From positions 1 through 64,000 of the forward strand of contig JACPQD010000074.1 of assembly GCA_016190665.1 (NCBI GenBank): a DNA stretch of 64,000 bases, read 5' to 3'. The stretch's first letter is position 1; each line of letters starts with the position of its first letter. The notes under the pieces are model-generated. The model had not been told where the DNA came from. It did no database searches and saw only the letters and a program-made list of their open reading frames with translations. The translations under genes were made by a program, and so were the position numbers. Source of the DNA: Chloroflexota bacterium (GTDB lineage: Bacteria; Chloroflexota; Dehalococcoidia; JACPQD01). Of this stretch, positions 44,620 through 53,239 are shown piece after piece.

Positions 44620-45027
44620 TTATTCGGCGGCAGGCTGTGACTCGGCTCCAGCATGACCGCGTCCCCGGTCCAGGAGGGCCTCGATCTTAGCGAGAAGCCT
44701 GGGCAAGTCCACCGGCTTAGTATCGTAATCGTCGCATCCCGCTTCCATACTTTTCTGCTGATCTCCGACCATCGCATGGGCCGTCAGGGCAATAATCGGA
44801 ATGGAGCTGGTCGAGGGCATCGCCTTCAGCCGCCGCGTGGCCTCCCAGCCATCGACTACCGGCAACCCCATGTCCATAAGGATTAAATCAGGGGATTCGG
44901 ACGTGGCAAGGGCAATCCCCTCCTCGCCATTCACTGCCAGGACAAGCTGGTAGCCCTTTCTCTCCAGACGGCGAGAGAGCATGTCCCGATTCATCTCATC
45001 ATCTTCCACGTAAAGGATTTTAAGCAA
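44620..45027 (-). CDS. Stand-alone CheY/DivK-like receiver protein, 135 aa
   Basis: A single receiver domain: [20 protein letters not shown] at the start, phospho-acceptor Asp in [20 protein letters not shown], Thr/Ser switch in IIALTAHAM, and Lys in [11 protein letters not shown]. An acidic/Ala tail follows. The frame is open to 45153, but I choose the TTG at 45027 because AAGGAGG lies seven bases upstream and the receiver starts there. It then overlaps the kinase end by eight bases. As a DivK-like shuttle it may carry phosphate from the kinase to the tandem His segments of the next protein. Confidence 0.9.
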   Translation of the reverse strand: MLKILYVEDDEMNRDMLSRRLERKGYQLVLAVNGEEGIALATSESPDLILMDMGLPVVDGWEATRRLKAMPSTSSIPIIALTAHAMVGDQQKSMEAGCDDYDTKPVDLPRLLAKIEALLDRGRGHAGAESQPAAE

Positions 45028-47923
45028 CGTGGGCCTCCTTCCCGGCAGCGGTCTTGTGTTGTTGTGCTGATGCGTTAACCAGGCGGGATACCTCAGCCAG
45101 TAGCTCCTGGCGGCTGTAGCTCCCCTTTTGCAGTACTCTTTCCGTATAACCACTCAGCCGCTCATAGTCGTGTTTGGTGAGGTCCTTAGCTGTCAGCACC
45201 ACGATCGGAATTGATTTCCACTCTTCCCGTTTCCGAAGCTCGACGGCGAACTCGAAACCGTCCATCTCCGGCATCATCAGGTCCAACAGGATAACCTGCG
45301 GCGGCTGCTTGCCGATGACGTTCAAAGCCACGCGTCCATTCTCCGCTTCTGACACCGACCATCCTTCCCTCTTCAGGAGACGCCGCAAATATTCGCGGGT
45401 ACCCGAGTCATCCTCTACCACCAAAACGGTGCCCGCGGGCCCGCCACGCCGGAACCTCTTGAGGATATCGGCCAGCCGGGCAGTATCAACGGGCTTGGTA
45501 ATATATTCCGCCGCGCCCATAGCAAAGCCAAGATTCTTCTCATCGACTATGGTCAACATTATTACTGGAATATCGGCCACGTTGGGGTCGGCTTTCAGGG
45601 CAGATAGCACAGCCCAGCCATCCATCCCCGGCATCAGCACGTCCAGAGTAATCACGTCAGGATGCCATTCTCTGGCCAGCCGCAGCCCTTCTTCTCCCCC
45701 CGAGGCAGCCCTGGTCTGAAAACCTTCCCGAGCAAGCGAGCGCACCAGCAGGTCCTGTACCAGAGGGTCGTCATCGACTATGAGCACCGTCGTGGCTCCT
45801 CCGGGTGCGACCCCCACTTTGGCGTCAGCCGGAGCCGGCGAAGGCGCCTTGACCACTTGCGCGGGCAAGCGCACGATGAAGGTGCTTCCCTTGCCGGGCT
45901 GGCTCTCGACACCGATGTCTCCACCCATCATCTCGCAGAAGCGTTTGCTGATGGCCAGCCCCAGGCCGGTGCCACCGTATTTGCGCGTCGTGGATTCATC
46001 ACCCTGAGAGAAGGGCTGGAAGAGCCTCTCCATCTGCTCCGCGCTCATACCGATGCCGCTGTCAGTGACACGGAAAAGGACCCACTCCCTGCCGTTTACA
46101 CTGTGGCGGTCTACGCGCAGGGAAACGGTTCCCTTCTCGGTGAACTTGCAAGCGTTGCTGAGAAGGTTGAAGAGTACTTGCCGCACCCTGGTCATATCCG
46201 CTCGCATGGAGCCCAGGTTTTCAGCACACTGAACGGCAACGGTATTGGCGTTCTTCTTTGCCAGGGGCTCTATGGTGCTGACCACCTCCTGCACCACCGA
46301 CGCTATCTCGAAATCTTCAAGATAAAGTTCGAGCCTATGGGCTTCTACTTTAGACAGGTCCAGGATGTCATTGATGAGTTGAAGCAAGTGCTTGCCAGCC
46401 GCCTGGATTTTCTGCAGATCCGGTATGAACTCATGCTTCCCCGCATCTTCTGCATCCTCCACCAGCATCTCGCTGTAGCCAATAATGGCATTCATTGGCG
46501 TGCGCAACTCGTGACTCATCCTGGCCAGAAACTCGCTCTTGGCCTGGTTGGCAGCTTCGGCAGCCTCTTTGGCCACCGCCAGGTCCCGGCTCCTCTGTTC
46601 CAGACTATCCCTGTAAACCTTAAGCTCATGAGCCATCCGATTGAAGGCGCCAGCTAACAGCCCCACCTCATCCCCGGACCTGATATCCACTTTGACATCG
46701 TAGTTGCCCCGCTCCACCGCCCTGGTGGCCCGGGCTAGCCTGATTATGGGGGTGGATATCCTTCCCGCCAAGTAATAGGCGCTAGCCACCACCAGGACAG
46801 CCACAACCAGGGTTATAGCTATGATTATCCACATCAGGCGGCTGGCAACGGCGAGGATCTCACCTTTATCCTGCTCGCCCACCACCACCCATTTCATGTC
46901 AAATATGGTCATGGAGGCACCACCCACCTCCTCGCCAGCATAGTTTACATAGAACTCCTGGGCCTCCCGCACCGGGCTGTTCTCATCCATGCCCCGCTGC
47001 CAGGGCAAGGTTTTGGCTTCCTGCTTCAATACCGTATCCCTGACCCCCTTGAGCACCTTGGACTGGGTTATCATATACCCGTCCTTGTTCACCACGTAGA
47101 AATCCGTAGAGGGGGTATAGCCGGCAAAGAACAGCTTCCCGCCTATCTGATTCCCCAGGTCCCCGGTAATCTGGTCGGTCAGGAATTCCGTGCCAATCTT
47201 GATGCCCACCACCCCCAGCAGCTTTGCACCACCGTTCTTCCCTGTGCCGGTGATCTGGCGCCCCGGGGCGAAAAGGATGGGAGCTGAAAAGCCAAATACC
47301 GCATGGCCATCCCTATCTTCATAGACATCCTGCGAGAATGTCCCCCTCTTGCCCTCTCGGAAGAAGTCCGTCAGCGCCATATCCATTCCGACATTCTTTC
47401 TATTGGATGAGGCCACTACTTTGCCCGCGCTATCCATGACAAAGATCTCCTCATACCTGTATATTCGCTCATCCAACCGGTACATGTCCCACTGTACATC
47501 CCGACCAAACACCCTCTTAAGCTCCGTACCCTTCGCCCTCTCGGCCCTCATGGCATGCTCACCCAGGATGGAATCCTGTTGTAAACGCTCCAGATAGACG
47601 CTGATTTCGCCCAGCGGCTCACTCTGGCGAGTGGCGTAATGTTCCTCCAGCTTCTGGTGGATGAAGACATTGCCACCCAGCCCAACCGCAAAGGTCCGTA
47701 GCGCCTGCAGCAGGTCCAAAACGTGGATATATTTGGCGTCCACTATATTCATCAGGTCGTTCAGTTTGGTCCAGGCAACCTTCTCTGAGGCATCACCATA
47801 GATGATGAGGCCGGTCAAGAGGCCAGGAATCAGGGCGATAAGCACCATGGTGAGCAGCAGCTTTCTCTTGAAAGACCACCGCAACCCAGCTTCTTCAGCC
47901 ATTTTTTCCTGAAAAGCGCCCAT
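45020..47923 (-). CDS. Membrane hybrid sensor histidine kinase with Cache sensor, HAMP and two receivers, 967 aa
   Basis: A first membrane helix ([20 protein letters not shown]) and a second near residue 361 enclose an extracytoplasmic sensor of about 310 residues resembling double Cache ([40 protein letters not shown]). HAMP follows, then a coiled coil, the HisKA H box [20 protein letters not shown], and the ATPase domain ([41 protein letters not shown]). Two receivers close the chain ([11 protein letters not shown] with [22 protein letters not shown] with [11 protein letters not shown]). The ATG at 47923 has a GAGGGGG stretch upstream; 24 extra codons exist. It heads the operon and probably feeds the lone receiver and the iron-sulfur fusion protein. 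It is under the promoter at 48324-48352. Confidence 0.93.
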   Translation of the reverse strand: MGAFQEKMAEEAGLRWSFKRKLLLTMVLIALIPGLLTGLIIYGDASEKVAWTKLNDLMNIVDAKYIHVLDLLQALRTFAVGLGGNVFIHQKLEEHYATRQSEPLGEISVYLERLQQDSILGEHAMRAERAKGTELKRVFGRDVQWDMYRLDERIYRYEEIFVMDSAGKVVASSNRKNVGMDMALTDFFREGKRGTFSQDVYEDRDGHAVFGFSAPILFAPGRQITGTGKNGGAKLLGVVGIKIGTEFLTDQITGDLGNQIGGKLFFAGYTPSTDFYVVNKDGYMITQSKVLKGVRDTVLKQEAKTLPWQRGMDENSPVREAQEFYVNYAGEEVGGASMTIFDMKWVVVGEQDKGEILAVASRLMWIIIAITLVVAVLVVASAYYLAGRISTPIIRLARATRAVERGNYDVKVDIRSGDEVGLLAGAFNRMAHELKVYRDSLEQRSRDLAVAKEAAEAANQAKSEFLARMSHELRTPMNAIIGYSEMLVEDAEDAGKHEFIPDLQKIQAAGKHLLQLINDILDLSKVEAHRLELYLEDFEIASVVQEVVSTIEPLAKKNANTVAVQCAENLGSMRADMTRVRQVLFNLLSNACKFTEKGTVSLRVDRHSVNGREWVLFRVTDSGIGMSAEQMERLFQPFSQGDESTTRKYGGTGLGLAISKRFCEMMGGDIGVESQPGKGSTFIVRLPAQVVKAPSPAPADAKVGVAPGGATTVLIVDDDPLVQDLLVRSLAREGFQTRAASGGEEGLRLAREWHPDVITLDVLMPGMDGWAVLSALKADPNVADIPVIMLTIVDEKNLGFAMGAAEYITKPVDTARLADILKRFRRGGPAGTVLVVEDDSGTREYLRRLLKREGWSVSEAENGRVALNVIGKQPPQVILLDLMMPEMDGFEFAVELRKREEWKSIPIVVLTAKDLTKHDYERLSGYTERVLQKGSYSRQELLAEVSRLVNASAQQHKTAAGKEAHVA

Positions 47924-48323
47924 GCTTCTATTTCCCCCTCTTCCCAGACTTAAAGACATTGTCGAGCCGTGCCCTCGGCCTCCCCACCTCCGCATTCAGC
48001 TTGGTTATGCGGTCCTGACAACCTTTGCAATATGCGGAAGGACACGAATGGATCGTCATCGATCGCGGTGAGCGTCGGCCCTCCAGGGAGAGTGACTCCG
48101 TTCCTCAGCTTCAGACGCGGGCCGGCGCTGCTGTTTGACGCCAGTGTAGACGATAACCCCAGAGGAAGGTATGATGGCCGGAAGGACGAGGAATTCAAAC
48201 GGAAGCACAGGCTAGCAGAAGAGAAGCCCCCCATCGCGCTATCCTCTTTCCAGGACATCGGCACCGGGATTCCAGACATGAAATCGCAATGAGGCAGTCT
48301 CACCCCCACCGCCACTTTCGGCA

Positions 48324-48352
48324 ATGATACACGGGCAGCGTTCGGGTGTCAA
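48324..48352 (-). promoter_or_regulatory. Strong sigma70 promoter for the sensor-kinase operon
   Basis: On the minus strand TTGACA (48352-48347) and TATCAT (48329-48324) are exactly 17 bases apart. Transcription would start near 48317, giving a leader of about 395 bases before the kinase ATG. Confidence 0.68.
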
Positions 48353-48418
48353 TACCCTTTTTCAAAAGAATCTGCAACTGGTGTGTTGCTGCGTATCACC
48401 CGCGCGTCTCGCGCTCGC

Positions 48419-48447
48419 TTGACACCACAAGCCAGCGGCGCTAGCAT
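48419..48447 (+). promoter_or_regulatory. Sigma70 promoter for the PAC2 operon
   Basis: TTGACA (48419-48424) and TAGCAT (48442-48447) are 17 bases apart, 49 bases upstream of the first PAC2 start. The -10 lies in GCTAGCATGTAGCTAC (48441-48456). A near copy, GCTAGCATTTAGCTAC, occurs at about 41399-41414 upstream of the second UGSC gene. Confidence 0.55.
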
Positions 48448-48495
48448 GTAGCTACAGGCAGTAGAGATCAGCGCGGCAGTCGCGAAAGGACAGCC

Positions 48496-49407
48496 ATGGG
48501 TATCACGTACTTTAAGGAACCCAAACTTGAAGACCCGGTCCTCCTGGCGAGCTGGCCAGGAATTGGCAACATCGGAGTAATAGCGATCAATACCTTGCGG
48601 GGAGTGTTGGTGTCAGAGGAGCTCGCCGAAGTTGAGCCCTGGGACTTTTTCTACCCGAGGAGGGTCCTCATCCGAAGCGGTGAAATCAAGGACCTGACCT
48701 TTCCCACCAGCAAGTTCTACTTCAAACGGACTGAGAAGAAGGACCTGATCTTCTTTATCGGAGAGGAACAGCCGTCGCCTACCGGGTCGCCCTACGCCGA
48801 TGGCGCGAAAGCCTATCGTCTGGCGAATCTCGTGCTGGACGTGGCCGAGAGGTTTGGCTGTAAGCGCGTTTACACTTCGGGAGCAGCCGTGGCTCCCATT
48901 CACCACACCATGATATCCAGGGTCTGGGCCGTGCCCAATTTCCGCAGGCTCATCCCTGGGACTCGTCTCTATGCGAACACGATCCTCATGTCAGATATCG
49001 AAGGCAGAGAGGGACAGGGCAACATAAGCGGCCTGAACGGGCTGTTGCTCGGAGTCGCCAAGAAGCGCGGGCTGGAGGCGATCTGCGTTATGGGCGAGAT
49101 ACCCGTCTACCTCCAGGGTTTCCCCATCCCCTACCCCAAGGCATCAAAGGCGGTGCTGGACATGCTGTGCGTGGCGCTGGGGATCACTGCCGACCTGAGC
49201 GAGATAGAAGCCCTCCTGGGACCAGGAGAGAGGGAAATCGACAGGTTGTATGAGACCTTCCCTCCGGAGATAAGAGAGCAACTCGACAAGCTGAAGTTGG
49301 TCAGAGCGGGCGAGGCCGCCGAGCCTGGCCCTATCACGGAAGAGGACAAAAAGAGGCTCCTTGATGACATCGACAGATTCTTTAAGCCACAGGGCAAGGA
49401 AGATTGA
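48496..49407 (+). CDS. PAC2-family protein, 303 aa
   Basis: PAC2 proteins are related to the eukaryotic proteasome-assembly chaperone 2 and to archaeal and actinobacterial relatives. The hallmark start is EDPVLLASWPGIGNIGVIAI. Further words are DLIFFIGEEQPSP, FGCKRVYTSGAAVAPIHHTM, and GNISGLNGLLLGVAKKRGLE, then GEIPVYLQGFPIPYPKASKA. A charged helix ends the chain (EEDKKRLLDDIDRFFK). GAAAGGACAGCC precedes the ATG. The next gene is a second PAC2 protein with translation nearly abutting, so the two may form a heteromer. Molecular role in bacteria is not settled. Confidence 0.88.
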   Translation: MGITYFKEPKLEDPVLLASWPGIGNIGVIAINTLRGVLVSEELAEVEPWDFFYPRRVLIRSGEIKDLTFPTSKFYFKRTEKKDLIFFIGEEQPSPTGSPYADGAKAYRLANLVLDVAERFGCKRVYTSGAAVAPIHHTMISRVWAVPNFRRLIPGTRLYANTILMSDIEGREGQGNISGLNGLLLGVAKKRGLEAICVMGEIPVYLQGFPIPYPKASKAVLDMLCVALGITADLSEIEALLGPGEREIDRLYETFPPEIREQLDKLKLVRAGEAAEPGPITEEDKKRLLDDIDRFFKPQGKED

Positions 49408-49408
49408 G

Positions 49409-50236
49409 TTGGACGATCCGCGTCTGAAGATGTATGGCAGGCCGGAAGCTTCGGGCGCGTCCATGGTCGTGGGCTGGAGAGAGGACGCCGCCAAGATCGG
49501 GTGGCGCACGACCAGATACTTGACCCGCAAACTCGGCGGGCAGAAGTTCGCCGAAATTGAACCCGTAGGGTTCTTCCCGCTCAGCGGAGTGATGATAGAG
49601 AACGATGTAGCGGAATTCCCTCAAAGCACCTTCTACTACTGCCCACCTAAGAACATCGTAGTTTTCGAAAGTAACGCGCCATCGGCCGAGTGGTACGAGT
49701 TCCTGAATCTAATACTGGATGTCGCTGAACAGTGCCACGTCAAAGAGGTCTACGCCGTGGGCGGGATGGTTTCGCTCGGCGCCCATGCTGCGCCCCGGCC
49801 GCTGCTGGCCACGGCAAACTCGCCTGAGATGAAGACTGTATTGAGCCAGTACGATCTGGCGCGAGACATGGATTTCGAGACGCCTCCTGGCCAGCGGCCA
49901 ACCGTGAACTCCTACCTGGGATGGATAGCCGGCAGGCGTAACATCCTTGCGGCGAGCCTCTGGGTCCCGGTGCCGCTCTACTTGGTATCCACCTTCGATC
50001 CTCAGGCCGTCCGGACCATAGCCGGCTTTCTCGATACCCGGCTCGGCCTCGGCATCGATTTTCGTGACATCGAAGAGGATGCGGCGCGCCAGAATCAAAG
50101 GATTGCCCTGGCAAGGAGCCGTTCCCCCGAGATAGATGCCTATATTCAGAAGCTGGAGAGCAACTCCCCTCCATCCCAAGAGGAAAACGAGAAGCTGGTC
50201 AGAGAAATAGAGGAATTCCTGAGGGAGAGCGACTGA
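49409..50236 (+). CDS. Second PAC2-family protein, about 275 aa
   Basis: It has the same plan as its neighbour but is more divergent: GASMVVGWREDAAKIGWRTT, EIEPVGFFPLSGVMIEND, CHVKEVYAVGGMVSLGAHAA, and RPTVNSYLGWIAGRRNILAA then SLWVPVPLYLVSTFDP. It ends with the same kind of charged helix (EENEKLVREIEEFLRE). The best start is TTG 49409 behind AAGGAAG, one base after the upstream stop. An ATG at 49361 inside the upstream gene or at 49439 is possible. Its stop abuts the GTG of the acyl-CoA dehydrogenase, so all three are one operon. Confidence 0.8.
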   Translation: MDDPRLKMYGRPEASGASMVVGWREDAAKIGWRTTRYLTRKLGGQKFAEIEPVGFFPLSGVMIENDVAEFPQSTFYYCPPKNIVVFESNAPSAEWYEFLNLILDVAEQCHVKEVYAVGGMVSLGAHAAPRPLLATANSPEMKTVLSQYDLARDMDFETPPGQRPTVNSYLGWIAGRRNILAASLWVPVPLYLVSTFDPQAVRTIAGFLDTRLGLGIDFRDIEEDAARQNQRIALARSRSPEIDAYIQKLESNSPPSQEENEKLVREIEEFLRESD

Positions 50237-51409
50237 GTGGATTTCCGCCTGACGCCGGAACAAGAGCAGCTAAAGGCCGAGGTCAGAGCTTTCCTCGAGG
50301 CGGAGCTCGCCGCGGGGGGTTTCCAGCCCACCGATAACTCCTGGATGGTGAGTTACTCGCGCGACTTCTCGCGCAAGCTGGGCGCCAGAGGCTGGATTGG
50401 CATGACCTGGCCCAGGGAGTATGGCGGCAGGGGCAGGAGCTACATCGACCGATTCGTTTGTACTGAGGAGCTGCTTCGGTACGGCGCCCCCGTGGCTGCC
50501 CACTGGGTCGCCGACCGCCAGATGGCCCCGGCGATAATCGCCTACGGCAGTGAGGCGCAGAAGCGGGAGATCTTGCCGCGCATCATCGCGGGCGAGGCCG
50601 TCTTCTGCATCGGCATGAGCGAGCCCAACTCAGGCTCGGACCTGGCCTCTCTGCAAACACGGGCTACCGCCAGGGGCGACGAGTTCATCATCGACGGCCA
50701 GAAGGTCTGGACCTCCGGCGCCCATCTGGCCGACTTCATCTACTTGGTGGCGCGGACCGACCCCCAGGCGCCGAAGCACAAGGGCATCAGCGAGCTAATC
50801 GTCGACATGAAGCTTCCCGGCGTCTCCACCCGCCCACTTATCGACAGTAGCGGCGACCACCACTTCAACGAGGTCTTCTTCGACGGCGTGCGTGTGCCAG
50901 GAACGGCCCTGGTGGGCCAGTTGAATCGCGGCTGGTATCAGATCGCCTCTCAGCTCGACTACGAGAGAAGCGGCATGGAGCGTCTCATGAGCAACTATCT
51001 GCTGTACAGGGACGTGTTCCAATACGCGAAGCAGACAATAAGGCGCGGCAAGCCACTCGCCGACGAGCCGTCTGTGCGATACCTCCTCGGTGACCTGGCA
51101 ATCCACTACGAAGTTGGACGGCTGCTCCTGTATCGCGTCGCCTGGGTCCTGAGCAAAGGACGTATCCCCAATTACGAGGCGGCGCTGGCCAAGGTGTTCT
51201 GCACCGCCTTCGAGCAGCGCCTGGCGGACGCCGCCCCAAGGATAATGGGACTCCACGGGCAACTGCTTCCTGGCTCGTCCCACGCCGCGTTGGAGGGAAG
51301 GGCGGCGAAGGGCTACTCCTTCGCTCCTGGCTACACTCTTCAGGGCGGTACGTCGGAGATACTGCGCAACATCGTTGCCATCAGGGGACTGGGGCTGCCA
51401 GCGAGCTGA
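50237..51409 (+). CDS. Acyl-CoA dehydrogenase family protein
   Basis: A soluble FAD enzyme that introduces an alpha,beta double bond in an acyl-CoA. Domains are in the standard order: an N-terminal helical domain (MDFRLTPEQEQLKAEVRAFL), a beta domain with CIGMSEPNSGSDLASLQTRA and DEFIIDGQKVWTSGAHLADF, and a C-terminal helical domain ending YTLQGGTSEILRNIVAIRGL. The medium-chain type base (E in YEGT) is Gly here (LQGGTSE). A Glu in QLDYERSGM is a candidate base as in isovaleryl-CoA dehydrogenase, by-eye alignment. The GTG start abuts the second PAC2 stop. Substrate is unknown. Confidence 0.92.
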   Translation: MDFRLTPEQEQLKAEVRAFLEAELAAGGFQPTDNSWMVSYSRDFSRKLGARGWIGMTWPREYGGRGRSYIDRFVCTEELLRYGAPVAAHWVADRQMAPAIIAYGSEAQKREILPRIIAGEAVFCIGMSEPNSGSDLASLQTRATARGDEFIIDGQKVWTSGAHLADFIYLVARTDPQAPKHKGISELIVDMKLPGVSTRPLIDSSGDHHFNEVFFDGVRVPGTALVGQLNRGWYQIASQLDYERSGMERLMSNYLLYRDVFQYAKQTIRRGKPLADEPSVRYLLGDLAIHYEVGRLLLYRVAWVLSKGRIPNYEAALAKVFCTAFEQRLADAAPRIMGLHGQLLPGSSHAALEGRAAKGYSFAPGYTLQGGTSEILRNIVAIRGLGLPAS

Positions 51410-51422
51410 GACCTCCCGGCGG

Positions 51423-51827
51423 CTATCCCTTCTTCACTTTCTCCAACATCTGCTTCAAGGGTTTCCAGTAGTAGTCCCGCCATCCTTGACCAACGTCTTC
51501 GCACCATATATCGGGGACGTCGGTCTGCACAAAGGTAAGCCGCGTCCCACCCCCGAAGGGCTCCAGGACGAAGGTCACCTTCGAGTAGTGCCCTTCCTGC
51601 CAGTCGCTTGCCCGCCAGGTCTGGACGATCTTCTCATCGGGTATCAGCTCAAGATTGGTCCCTTCCGCGTACCCATCGTACACAGTGAACCTGCCGCCGA
51701 CTTTGCGGCTGATTCTGGCTTTGCCGCCGGTGAATTTGGTATGCTTGCGTGAGTCCATCAACGCTTCGTAGACGTCGTGCGGGCTCGCCTTAAAGGTTAC
51801 AGTTTGGCGTATTGTCTTGCCGCTCAT
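51423..51827 (-). CDS. SRPBCC/AHSA1-family protein, 134 aa
   Basis: Members of the Bet v 1-like fold bind hydrophobic ligands or, as Aha1 relatives, chaperones. Seen here: TIRQTVTFKASPHDVYEALM, DSRKHTKFTGGKARISRKVG, GRFTVYDGYAEGTNLELIPD, and QTWRASDWQEGHYSKVTFVL then TRLTFVQTDVPD. Its ATG overlaps the stop of the flavodoxin-like gene by four bases (ATGA), so the two are translated together. Ligand is unknown. Confidence 0.88.
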   Translation of the reverse strand: MSGKTIRQTVTFKASPHDVYEALMDSRKHTKFTGGKARISRKVGGRFTVYDGYAEGTNLELIPDEKIVQTWRASDWQEGHYSKVTFVLEPFGGGTRLTFVQTDVPDIWCEDVGQGWRDYYWKPLKQMLEKVKKG

Positions 51828-52399
51828 TTGCCGCCCCCCAGGCTCTTCAGAAGCCAGGCCATATTCTTCCCGAAGTTAGTGGCTGTCCTCAGCGCCTCGC
51901 TGTCTTCATCGACCTGGCCGCGCTCCCGACCAAACCCGATAGTCCAGTAGGTGGACCCGGGTATGACAAACCCGCAGATATAAAACCAGAACATCAGCTG
52001 GGCGAAGGTGAAGTTATGACCGGCGCGCCGCGCCACCACCATAGGGCCGCCGACCTTCCGGACAAAGCGGTCGCCGTCATGACGGCCCACGTACCCGGCC
52101 CGGTCCATGAGGGCTTTCATGTTAGCCGTCGCGGACCCGAAATACACCGGCGACGCCAGGATGATTCCGTCGGCCTCGACCATCTTTGAATACACCGCCT
52201 GAAAGTCATCCTGAATCGTACAGCCCCCGGGATCGCGCCTGCAGGCATTGCAGGCATTGCACGGGTCGATGGTCAGGCCGGCCAGCCGAATAATCTCGGT
52301 CTCGATTTCCTCAGCGGCTATGGCATCCAGCGCTTGCTGCGCCAGGCGCTCGGTGTTCCCCTTGACCCGGGGGCTACCAATGACCGCGATCGCCTTCAT
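51824..52399 (-). CDS. Flavodoxin-like NAD(P)H-dependent FMN reductase with a Cys cluster, 191 aa
   Basis: A flavodoxin-fold protein starting MKAIAVIGSPRVKGNTERLA, where SPRVKGNT is the FMN phosphate loop. DGIILASPVYFGSATANMKA and LMDRAG complete FMN binding. The segment DPCNACNACRRDPGGC has four cysteines in a compact pattern like iron-sulfur flavoproteins (Isf), so a 4Fe-4S cluster is possible. Such proteins reduce quinones, metals or act as electron shuttles. GGGAGGGACTC lies before the ATG. It is first of a two-gene operon with the SRPBCC protein. Confidence 0.88.
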   Translation of the reverse strand: MKAIAVIGSPRVKGNTERLAQQALDAIAAEEIETEIIRLAGLTIDPCNACNACRRDPGGCTIQDDFQAVYSKMVEADGIILASPVYFGSATANMKALMDRAGYVGRHDGDRFVRKVGGPMVVARRAGHNFTFAQLMFWFYICGFVIPGSTYWTIGFGRERGQVDEDSEALRTATNFGKNMAWLLKSLGGGK

Positions 52400-52474
52400 G
52401 AGTCCCTCCCAGACGTTGCTTATCCTCTCGACGGCCTACGGACTGTCTATGACTGCCCTCATCGGGCGCTATAC

Positions 52475-52502
52475 AGTATAACACCGCCATGCCCTCCAGC
52501 AA
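52475..52502 (-). promoter_or_regulatory. Candidate promoter of the FMN reductase operon
   Basis: On the minus strand TTGCTG (52502-52497) and TATACT (52480-52475) are 16 bases apart, about 75 bases before the ATG. The -10 is strong and the -35 weak. Confidence 0.4.
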
Positions 52503-52625
52503 AACTGCAGGAACACAGCCTTCCGGAGCCGACTGATAGGGAAAACGCCGGCACCTTCAGCCTGTTCGCGCGCTCCACCGCTGATAACAGGGCGGTTCCC
52601 CACAATATCTGCGGTGAAAGAACCG

Positions 52626-52654
52626 TTGACAACGAAAGTATCTCGTGATAATAT
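52626..52654 (+). promoter_or_regulatory. Strong sigma70 promoter ahead of the cobalamin riboswitch
   Basis: TTGACA (52626-52631) and TAATAT (52649-52654) are 17 bases apart. Transcription would begin near 52661, just before the riboswitch. Confidence 0.75.
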
Positions 52655-52661
52655 GTCGCAT

Positions 52662-52792
52662 CAACAGAATACTGATGACAGTGGCGCCCCTGCAGGGGAC
52701 CTGCGAGAGGAAGTCCGGTGCGATTCCGGCGCTGTCCCGCAACTGTGATGCGGCGCCCGAAAGGGAAAGCCGACAAGCCAGGTCCATCGCCT
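52662..52792 (+). promoter_or_regulatory. Cobalamin (B12) riboswitch
   Basis: Conserved blocks are seen in order: CCCCTGCAGGGG-type stem, GAGGAAGTCCGGTGCGATTC, CGGCGCTGTCCCGCAACTGT, the GAAAGGGAAAGCCGACAAGC segment and CAGGTCC (B12 box region). Downstream CAGGCG (52830-52835) can pair with CGCCTG of the terminator stem (52877-52882) as an antiterminator. Binding of adenosyl- or methylcobalamin would favour the terminator and shut down the cobalt uptake genes. Confidence 0.93.
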
Positions 52793-52873
52793 CTGTTATC
52801 TGCTGACGGCCTTCGAGGAAAGGACCGAGCAGGCGTGGACTGATATCCGGATCAGACTTCGATCTCTGGATAA

Positions 52874-52904
52874 CCTCGCCTGACGAAAGGCGGGGTTTTT
52901 GTTT
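52874..52904 (+). terminator. Rho-independent terminator of the riboswitch
   Basis: CCTCGCCT (52874-52881) and AGGCGGGG (52888-52895) form an eight-pair stem with a six-base loop (one G-T pair), followed by TTTTTGTTT. It lies between the aptamer and cbtB and is the expression platform. Confidence 0.88.
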
Positions 52905-52960
52905 CCCCAAGCCTCCCCCTTTTCTCCTGGCGCCAACTCGCCGCGGCAACAGTTGAAGGG

Positions 52961-53042
52961 GGGTGATATATGTCCTGAGACACCTTGTGTTGGGCTAGTT
53001 TTGCCAAGACTCTCTGTTAGAAAGGACATATCGTGATCACCC
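52961..53042 (+). promoter_or_regulatory. Long-range hairpin sequestering the cbtB ribosome site and start codon
   Basis: GGGTGAT+ATATGTCC (52961-52975) is complementary to GGACATAT (53024-53031) plus ATCACCC (53036-53042). The only unpaired bases on the right arm are CGTG (53032-53035), which contain the GTG start codon of cbtB. The left arm thus covers the GGA of the ribosome site (AAAGGA) and both sides of the start. Fifteen pairs with a 48-base loop result. Confidence 0.7.
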
Positions 53043-53239
53043 ATGTGTTCAATCCGTCGGTAGCCGAGAAGCGAACGCTCCTTGGAGCGGCGCTCCTGGC
53101 ATTTCTGGCCTTCTACGTTCTTGCCTTTGACCAGGGCCTCCTGCTTTCGCTGGTCCAGGGCAACGTGGCCTTCGACCAGAACCTTTTGCACGAGATAACT
53201 CATGATGCCCGGCATGCGGCAGGCTTCCCCTGCCATTGA
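53033..53239 (+). CDS. cbtB: Cobalt transporter subunit CbtB
   Basis: CbtB is the small subunit of a predicted B12-regulated cobalt transporter. The 68-residue protein has one membrane helix (LLGAALLAFLAFYVLAFDQG) and the typical C-terminus LLHEITHDARHAAGFPCH. Its His residues and terminal CxH probably bind cobalt. Length matches the family. The GTG start at 53033 follows AAAGGACATATC. Control is by the riboswitch, the terminator and probably the start-sequestering hairpin. cbtA follows after 285 bases that contain a repeat. Confidence 0.92.
   Translation: MITHVFNPSVAEKRTLLGAALLAFLAFYVLAFDQGLLLSLVQGNVAFDQNLLHEITHDARHAAGFPCH

Larger units (their letters stand above)
47924..48495. other. Intergenic region with divergent promoters and a 390-base kinase leader
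   Basis: It holds a minus-strand promoter (48324-48352) and a plus-strand promoter (48419-48447). Between 47950 and 48292 overlapping frames of about 100 codons are open on both strands, but neither has a ribosome site, a motif or convincing composition. I treat it as a long kinase leader that may hold an unidentified small gene or RNA. Confidence 0.45.

Noticed and set aside
47950..48324. 124-codon frame on the minus strand upstream of the sensor kinase
   Set aside because: Its first codon lies on the -10 of the best promoter, no ribosome site precedes internal ATGs, and no motif is seen; the opposite strand is equally open.
52557..52949. 130-codon minus-strand frame across the riboswitch
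   Set aside because: It is antisense to a strongly conserved cobalamin riboswitch and its terminator, with no coding signal.
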